Below are positions 25,101-34,100 of a DNA stretch of 64,000 bases, one piece after another. The position numbers were made by a program, and so were the translations under genes. Source of the DNA: Pisaster brevispinus (lineage: Eukaryota; Echinodermata; Asteroidea; Forcipulatida; Asteriidae); contig JAMKCF010000002.1 in the NCBI GenBank assembly GCA_023634235.1, forward strand, positions 7,448,722 through 7,512,721, in the 5' to 3' direction. The stretch's first letter is position 1. Every line of letters begins with the position of its first letter. The notes below the pieces were generated by a model. That model searched no databases and was not told where the DNA came from. It saw nothing but the letters and a program-made list of their open reading frames with translations.

Positions 25101-28100
25101 TACTCTACGTTACTAGGCATTATTTGTTTAAACAGCTAGCACATAAATTCGGCGCTTGCAGAGTAAGCGGAGAATGGTGATCTTAAGCGCAGAATTCGGC
25201 GTTAAGCAGAGCCATGAAATTGGGCCCTGTTTTCTTTTGGCATATTGTTTTTGTGCTTTTTGGCAAGGCAGATGGTGCCGCGTGCACGTTCATACCACGC
25301 GTATGCCATCTATGGCGTATACCTACGCGCAGAAAGTGTATAGCTGGTACACACACGAAACGAATATAATGCAAAGCATAAAGCTGAACACCAATCAAAG
25401 TAATTGTAATTGTGCTTTTAATATTTGAAGCCCGTGGTCTGGTTCTTGAAAATTTGCCTATATGTGTAAGAGATTAGGTGCCATGCAAAATTTGAACAGT
25501 CTAATGAGTGACCCTTGAACATGAGTAGAACATGTCACAAAATAACGGCGACAGAAAAAACAATTCTGATAGTTTGTACCCTTTTTGATATATTGAAGGT
25601 ATTTATTAATGGGAATAACAGTGTGTGGAGCCGGTCTTCACTGCGTGGTAATGACCTTGGTTGGTGGCTTGCCGCTGTTAATGGACCGAGTCGATTTACT
25701 GTTCGTTTTATAGTGTGAATTCCTCGTGATGGTGTGATTTACTGCTCTCCAAAAAAAAAGTCAAGGTGTGTTAATTCCCGATTGCTGTTTCTTTTTGAGT
25801 CATATTTGTATCAGTAACGATCTTGCAAAACTTTAATGAAATTGTGAAGTTCAGTTATAGTAACATTGCTTCTTCTTCTTTTTTGGTACACTGGCTGTGT
25901 TCTTGTTTGATTTCTCTGTATATCTCAGAAGACTCAGTGTTTTTGGTAATTTGAAATCGTAAATAGTTTGGCTTTTGTTGGATCATTTATATTTATAACA
26001 CACCTCTTGCTAGTTCTGTATTCTGGTTGGCTGAAACACGGTCACGTGGGATGAACTATTATAGGCTAGTGCATGAGATTTTTATACACAACCATGAACT
26101 AGACATCACACGCGCGTAGTTTGCGGAGCGGGCAATAGTCTTTCAATTTTTGACTGGTTACAGCGTTCATCTTCACATGAAAAATGGCGGCGTCTGGATC
26201 GTCGGATCACATAACTCCTGTCTTCACATGAATTTTTGATTGGTATTTCATATTTTGGACCGAGGTGTGTTATAAAACACAAATGGACTGTCATGATTCG
26301 GTCACTAGAGCACGTCTATCCCCCCTCGGGCCTGTGAGTGACCAGAAGAGGGACCTATTTCCCGAGGTCGAAGGCCTCGGGAAATAGGTCCCTCTTCTGG
26401 TCACTCACAGTCCCTCGGGGGAATAGACATGCTCAAGTGACCTCATTGCCAGTCCATATGTGTATAATATCACACCCACACACATCAATGTATGGATCGT
26501 GTATGTATTTAAATATATCACAAATATTCGCCTAGATCGTTGTGTACAAATAATTGAATGTAGTTGAAGATTTATCTTGTAACAGAACAAGTACAAGAGT
26601 TTAGCCTTCATATTGTCTTTCTGGCTGTATTCACAACTCACTTCTTCCCGGTGTCATGTTTAACAACTAGAAGTTTTGGAAGTATTACTTCGTCGTTTTT
26701 GTTTTGAGATATAAAATGTCAGGTTAAAAACGCAAAGTCACTTTCAACGATTTCGCATAGGTTGGTAAATCGCATTATTTTTTAACTGATCATAAATAGT
26801 GTGGCGGATTTCCCGCGAGTCTCATTCAAATTCGGAAGTCGGAGAGAGGTTCACCATCTGTAGCGAAAGTCTCCCAAACCCCGAATCCAAATGCTTCCTC
26901 GGACCTAGGAAATACTTCGAGCAATCTCAGGCCCAGGGATGTGAGCTCGTTTGGAGGAGATTTACCGCCGATTGATAACTGGTTGTCTGGGCACTCTTGG
27001 GCAGGGCAGGATAACTCACTGGGGAGGACACACAAATAAACTGACTCGGGCACAGTTCTGTGTCAATTCTCACTTATTGCCTCCTGGGCAATCCTCTTTA
27101 TTGCCTCTGTGCAATTCTCTTTGTTGCCTCTGGGCAACAATCTCTTGCGGAAATTATATTTCCTTGCTCTACCCTTAAACAAACCTTTAACAAGCCTTTA
27201 ACAAGCCTTTAACAAACCTTGGCTTCCCGAGTGCACCCCTGCGCAGACGATCCAGTACTACCAAGCAGTTTTAGCGACCAAACGCACGCACTAGCACGCC
27301 GATTGTTTACAGTGCTTCTATCTGAGTTTACCTCCAGTTGGACTACTCGACTAATAATGAACAGCCACACCAAGACAATCTCTATGATCGCCCCTGTGCC
27401 ATCCAAGTTCTCTGGGAACTCAACTATTAGCCGCCACTTCGTCACAACTATCCTACAAGGTAGCTCAAATCACTGCCCACAATCGCAAAGCAACACTTTA
27501 CGCACTGACGGTTTACATTGACACTGTCCACACTGGATCGCTGGACGGAACGCTACACTCAGCAAGTTACACAGTTTACAGGATTCGGAAGTAGGTCGGA
27601 GGCAGCAATGTGCGTCCGGCCGAACAGCAACGGCAAACTACACTCACCCGGTGTTTGTAGCTGCACCACCAAAGCTTTACGTCTTTCGCAAGGACCTTCT
27701 AAAAACACGTCTGTTCTCTTTGCTTGCAAAAATCACTCTGCCAGGCCGGGCAGGCACGCCCGGACAAGCCACGCTGCAGCACCTGGCTTGGACACACCCA
27801 CCCAGGCATCATCCAACCACCAATGATCGGACAACGCCCGCCTGTATCCATGCCAAGAGCACGCTCTCGGCAGCTGCTCGCGCTGGATTGGTCACCGAGA
27901 CCTGCCACTTACACTGCGCTCTCCTCCACCCCACTTCCGGACTACAAGTTCAAGAACCTTACCAAATAATACAGGAAGATTAGACTTGTGTCGGTCCACC
28001 CCAATCTCGTCACAATAGCATGACTTCTAACTCTTACCTTACATCGTGGACCACTGTTTCAACATACACGTCGTCGAGTGAACTACTCTTGTATATCAAA

Positions 28101-31100
28101 TCCATCTGTCAAAATTACACAGCAGATCACAATTAATTTTAATGATGCATTTTCGGGTAACAACTTGAATCAGTGGTGTTATCATCATAATTATCACTAT
28201 TAATGTAGGGAACCCAAGTGCGCCCTCAGTGTTTAAGCGTATGATCAACTTTTTCATTAGCATATTATTTATTATAAAAAGTTAAGTTTGGGGTCACGAC
28301 CTTTGGGGTCACTCTCTTTTTCCATTTTAGCTTCGAACAAGAGAGAGCACATTTATTTTCTGTAGGCATTTCTCTCTATTTTGTAGGGAGCATGGCTCTG
28401 GTCATGCTCCAAATACTTTTAATTGGGGAGGGATAGTGTCATAGAGCTATCTGTAAGTATTGTTTTGTATTTAATCATCTTTTTATGAGAGAAATAGTGT
28501 AATTTGTAGGGCTGATTTAATCATTGTAAACTTGTGTGTGGCCAGCCTCGTGTCGTGTTGACCTTTCGCCCTTCATAATAAGCGACTGCTGTGCATTGTG
28601 TATTGTATTGATTGGAAGTATTGAATCAGTACAGGAGAATATTTTATAACTTTGACGTCATCAGGTGCATTTTGTATTATTGTATTCTGGTGAATGCTCG
28701 TCCTTTTTAAATAGAGGACCGGCCTCCTTCCCGTGTCTTTGCATTAACAATGCCTGTAATTAGGGCCATTAATAGGTAATTGACATTATGTATGCCCACA
28801 TCATTACTAAAACTGAGGTATCATTTCAATTGATCCCATTTTGATCAAACATGAAAAAGAAAAAGATATTCCACAACATCTCTTATTTTAGGTAAGTGAA
28901 ATGAAGTGTGTTCGGTTTTTCTCTTTATGGAAGGACAGCTGTTCTTTAAATCTCAGATCCATCTATCAACTTATTTTCAGTCAATCGGTAACATCCGTAC
29001 AATCAAATAGAGGATCAACGGACAGAGGTAACAAAAAAGCAAGCTGTTAAGTAAAGACACCATGAGGTGTCAAGGAAAAACGCTATTCAGCAAAATACCA
29101 GTTAACTTTCAACCAAAGGACATTGATTGTCGCAATGGAAAGTTCTTCGAATAAGTACATTGAATACCCTGGTGGGCCATAGGTGTTTATAAATTATAGC
29201 GTAGTTTTGTAAACGAAAGTTGTTTGCCCAACCATTTTGTCAAAAATTCGGCCATAGGTGTTTATAAATTATAGCGTAGTTTTGTAAAAGAAAGTTGTTT
29301 GCCCAACCATTTTGTCAAAAATTCGCAAAATCCAAAAGTTCTCTTTATGTAACGTGTCCAAACGAGGTGAAGGCCCTTTTTGGCTTTTGCGGCTCCCTAC
29401 ACTTTGTGTCGCCCTACAATTTATTTTTACCTGTGGCCCCTTACAGGATCTGGTAATGAAACAATGAAACATAGGCCTACCTCTGAGATAAACGTTTTGA
29501 CGAGGTTTTGATATTCAGCTGAAGTGTGGTCGTTGTATGCTGGTAGGTATTCGTTGTCGAACGTCACATTTCCACCCACAAACTCTACATTGAATCCAAT
29601 TAAACACAATGCAAGAATGTAACCTTATGAATGTAAACTAACACGAACATTCACACCAACATGTCATGGAAAGTTGAAATTGAAACTTTAATATAATACA
29701 ATTAATCAAATCTGATTAGCACTCAGTAGAGGTAATACAAAAAGATTACGAATACACTAAAGGATTATTAATTGTCTAATTCTTAGACTTAATTCTATAA
29801 CGTGACGTGTTTATTTACGATCATTTTATATCAGTCAAAAATCATTTTCACCACAAAAGCACATATACCTGCTAACGGATTAACAATCGGTAAAGATGCA
29901 TTTTAATAATGATTTATTCCTTCGTATAATAAGAAAATCACAAATGACACTATATAACCGTTCGTTTAACTGTTCAGTGTGCAAAGCGTGTTAGCGCCAT
30001 GTACATGTAATTACGATTTATGGCCCCCATATCCGCTATTACGCCTGATTTGTTATAATACTTTGGTCCATTGGCCACAATTCTGCACGTAAAAGAACCA
30101 ACAAATCATAGTTGACGTAGCTAGCACCCTTTGTGATATATTATAATGATATTGAAACGACAAGTAAATCATAATAAGGACAAGAGTGCGCCTTTCGGTT
30201 TATACCAACCGTAAGAAGACATGTTTAGTTGCGGTCTTTGCCATGTTTCAAAATGATCATAATTATCTGCATTCCAACAAGTTCCACTGAATCCTAAACA
30301 ATACTGTAGTTCTGTGCCAACGACCTTGTGACGAATCCTTATTTCAGTTCAGAATGATTCACATTCAAATTTTTAACCTTGAAAAGGATAGGTCATTGTT
30401 TGGTTTATTCACAGGAGGTTCAGTGAAGTTTACTTAGGATGGGAGTAGAATGAAATCACTCATCGGTGTTTTAAGTTGGCTCACTGAACTTGATTTCAAC
30501 CTATACTTTTCACGTAGGCTTACTATTAATTTTATCGTACGAACATGTTTTTGAGTGCATTTTGGTTTGCTTTCACTGTTTATTAACTGTTTATGTATAG
30601 GAGGGGATGTACACACATACTGGACCTTCTGGGAATCTGACAACAACAGAACAACTAATATGCACCAAAAGGCAATTGCAAAAGATAAATTGTACCCCAC
30701 TTAGCAGACTTTTTTCGGAAAAGCGACAAATTATGTTGAACAATACAGGACGAGACCCGTAAGGATGGTTGAGTTGGATTGTGCCTTTTGCCTGATGCTC
30801 CTCTCACGCCCACTAATTGGAGATTGAAATGTTTTTCAAAATTTTCAGAATGTCCGTAGATCAAATTATACCAATACACATTTTGCGTTAATTTCAGTGT
30901 GTGATAACAAATGGGAGAAACTACACTTGAATTAATAACTTTCAAATGGTTCATTATGTATTATTATAATTATGTGCTTCACAAATAAGCACAAATATCA
31001 GCCTTTAATATTAATTTTAAAGGTGAAAACGAAACCCCTAATTTTGTTTGTTTTTTAATGACCCCTGCTGCCCGATAGGTGACCGCTGGCCAAAATCCGG

Positions 31101-34100
31101 GCTTGAGCCATTGAGCATTGGACCAAGAGGCAATCAACTAAATTGTGGGAGAAGAAGCATTTTGTAAAAACTCATTGGATGACTACTGACCACTAAATCA
31201 CCATTGACAAAACTTTGTGAACACGAGATATAAGAAATAAACTAAAGGTGTTTTAAACAACCCGTCATTTTTACTCAATAGGTGGCCACTGGTGGCCAAA
31301 ATTTATGCATGCCCCAAATGTAGCTCGAGCCAATGAAGCATAATTAAATGACTGCTACTGACCGCCAGATGACCATTGGCCAAATTGTATGACCATGCCC
31401 AAATCATAGGGTTGCGTGAAGGTTTAAGTTGACAGGTTTTGTAAAAATCGACCAAATAGTTTGGGAGTTGTGGTCTTTTTCATTTTGATCACTTGACCGT
31501 TTCACCAATGAAAGAAAGCAATAAATAATGTTAGCGTCACAATAGTATCAGCCTGTAAAAAGCTTGTCTGTACTTACCAGTTTCAATGGTCTCAGCTGCA
31601 AGAGAATCAAAAGAAATATAAATTGTATTTTCTAGTTTCTTGCAAACAAATTACGGGTTGAATCAATTTAGCAATAGTATTTGGTCAAGGTCAACTCTTG
31701 ATCACTTTACAGTAGTTTATTTTCTCCATTAACAAATTCACAAGGCAGGTACCTCGTATAATGCAAGACCAATGACGATTGATTGAATATTTATATAAGC
31801 ACAACTTCTATGAACATGAACACGAGAGCATCAAAAGACCTGCCGTCTATTACACATCGGACGCCTGAACTACCACCGCATGAAATTAATATAATCCTCA
31901 TATACATTGGGTAGCAGCCATATTTATGTGATGTCGTCAAAACAATTTAATACAGTTGTTACTACATTGAGTAAATAACTTACCAGCTTTTTCTTCGAAG
32001 GTCGGTTGTGCTGTGAGAAAAAGGAACAAAGTTTGCTTAATGAATACACGGTTGTTCACGATGTCAAATTACAGTCTTGCACAAGGATGCAAGAAAATTG
32101 CGCCCAAAGCTAATTCTTTGCTCGATAATTGGGTTGTCCGTGTAACTTGTTCGAAACGATTTTGGTGAAAAAAAGAAACACGGGCATAAACACTCAGAAG
32201 ACTTGTCCCCGCCTCAACACCCACACACCGTAAGTGATTTAGTTTAATTTGATACAAGATTCTCTTGTTTGTTTTTAAAGCTTTGTACAAATTATACCCT
32301 CCATATATTTGTGACCTTCTTCAGATCAAAGAATGCACACGTTATTCACTCAGATCCTCTAATCACCTAACACTACAAATTCCTAACAGTAAATGTCTGA
32401 ACGAATCAGGTGAAAGGGCATTTCGGATGGCCAGTCCCAAACTCTGGAACCAATTGCCAGGTCATATCAGAAGTATTGGTTTCTTAAATGTTTAAATGTC
32501 AACTGGAAACGTTTCTTTTCAAGAAAGCTTTCAATGTTTAAACACATGTACATGTATCTTGCCTAACTTTCTATAGTTAAGGTTAAATCTCTTTTTCAAA
32601 TTGTCTTTGATGGTTTTTAAATTTTTAAACATGCATTTTATATTTCTAATGCTCCTTCATAGCTTTGGTAAAAATCCTCTCGCTGTATTTTTTTTTGTGT
32701 ACTAATGTGTAGTGTAATTTTTAATGGTTTACTTTTTCGTTAGGCCCCTACATTGTTATGCGCCTTTGAACAGCCTTACCTGGAATTGGTGCATTGTAAT
32801 TAATTATTATTATTAGTAGTAGTAGTAGTAGTATTATGGTCACCATAATATATATATATAAATTCCCAAACTGTTTTTCAACAGCAACTAAAGGACGCTT
32901 ACCCTAAAAATATTACAATGGATTACAGTTTTGTATTATCAGTTTTTACATACAATTTACTTCATAGAAAATATATACCATTTCATAAGTTATATTGTCC
33001 TTTTTTTCAGCAGTGGAAACAAGTCAAGTGGGCGTTTCTACCCCAAGGACGTTTTTACTTGGTAATCCCTATACACATTTGTCGGTAAGGGCATCTGTTA
33101 TGTAGTTTTTGGGCGTTGTCATTCATGGGTCCATTGCGTGGGCATTGTTCGGGGGGGGGGGTGGAGGGATGCTTCGCAAACGCTTTAGACTTAGAGTGGG
33201 AGGGCAGCAGTATATTACGACACACTCTTTCCGTTTTATTTTCTCATCAGTAAAATGGTTCTATACCAGAATTATAATACGTAGGTTTATACACTGCCCC
33301 AAATTTAAAATGATTTTCCCAAAATGACAAAACGTTTCCCCAGTTCCCGATTGATTGATTGAATGACTGATTGATTGATCGATCGATCAATAGTTCGACC
33401 GACCGACCGACCGACCGACCGATTGATTGATTGATTGATTGATTGAATGATTGTGATTGACTGTATGATTGATTTCGTTTATTGTTATCTATATGCATAA
33501 GTACACAATTTAAATCGCCTTGGCTCTCGTGCTTAAAAATACATTTCAGTGGCTGACATATTAGGTAAAGTAAAGTAGAGGGCATCCATGAGTGAATTTG
33601 GTGTCCTTCCCAATTAATGAACTGGCGATTTAGACATTTGTAACACAGCCTTAGTAAAATGTTTCCTTTTACACAAAATATTTTCAAAAATGTATTTCAA
33701 AATAATACAAAGTTTTCACTTCTTCTTTTGAAAATTTTAAAATTTCTCCTTCTTGTTAAAGATCCTGGTAAGGTTTTTGGATTGGACCCCATTTTAAAAG
33801 CTTTTAAAAGCTACGTTTATAGATTGGATGAAAATTCTATCTTTCGTTTAAGATATTGTACGAAAAGAAATCCGCTATTGATAAGTGGTATCGTAAAAAA
33901 AAAGTTTAATTGTTGAAATCCCGACATTCTTATGTCCAACATCCATGTAGGCCTACACACAAATTCGCATGTTACATGTACTTTGTGCATTGTCAATGTG
34001 TGATAGTTTTTGTCTGATTTTCGTTTTGAAACAGCATCATTTGTCAAAGTTTGTTCAGGTTTGTTTTGTGGTGGTGGTTGACGGGGAATAAAGTCATGTA

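Noticed and set aside
26826..27053. Extra mucin-gene exon with a Cys pair
   Set aside because: No suitable acceptor and donor, and exons 6 and 7 already join in phase without it.
28970..29027. Plus-strand exon between TTATTTTCAG and GTAAC
   Set aside because: The enclosed sequence has an in-frame stop and no similarity; the sites are probably chance.
30434..30954. Overlapping minus ORFs of 88 and 99 codons
   Set aside because: No domain, no splice support and intron-like composition.
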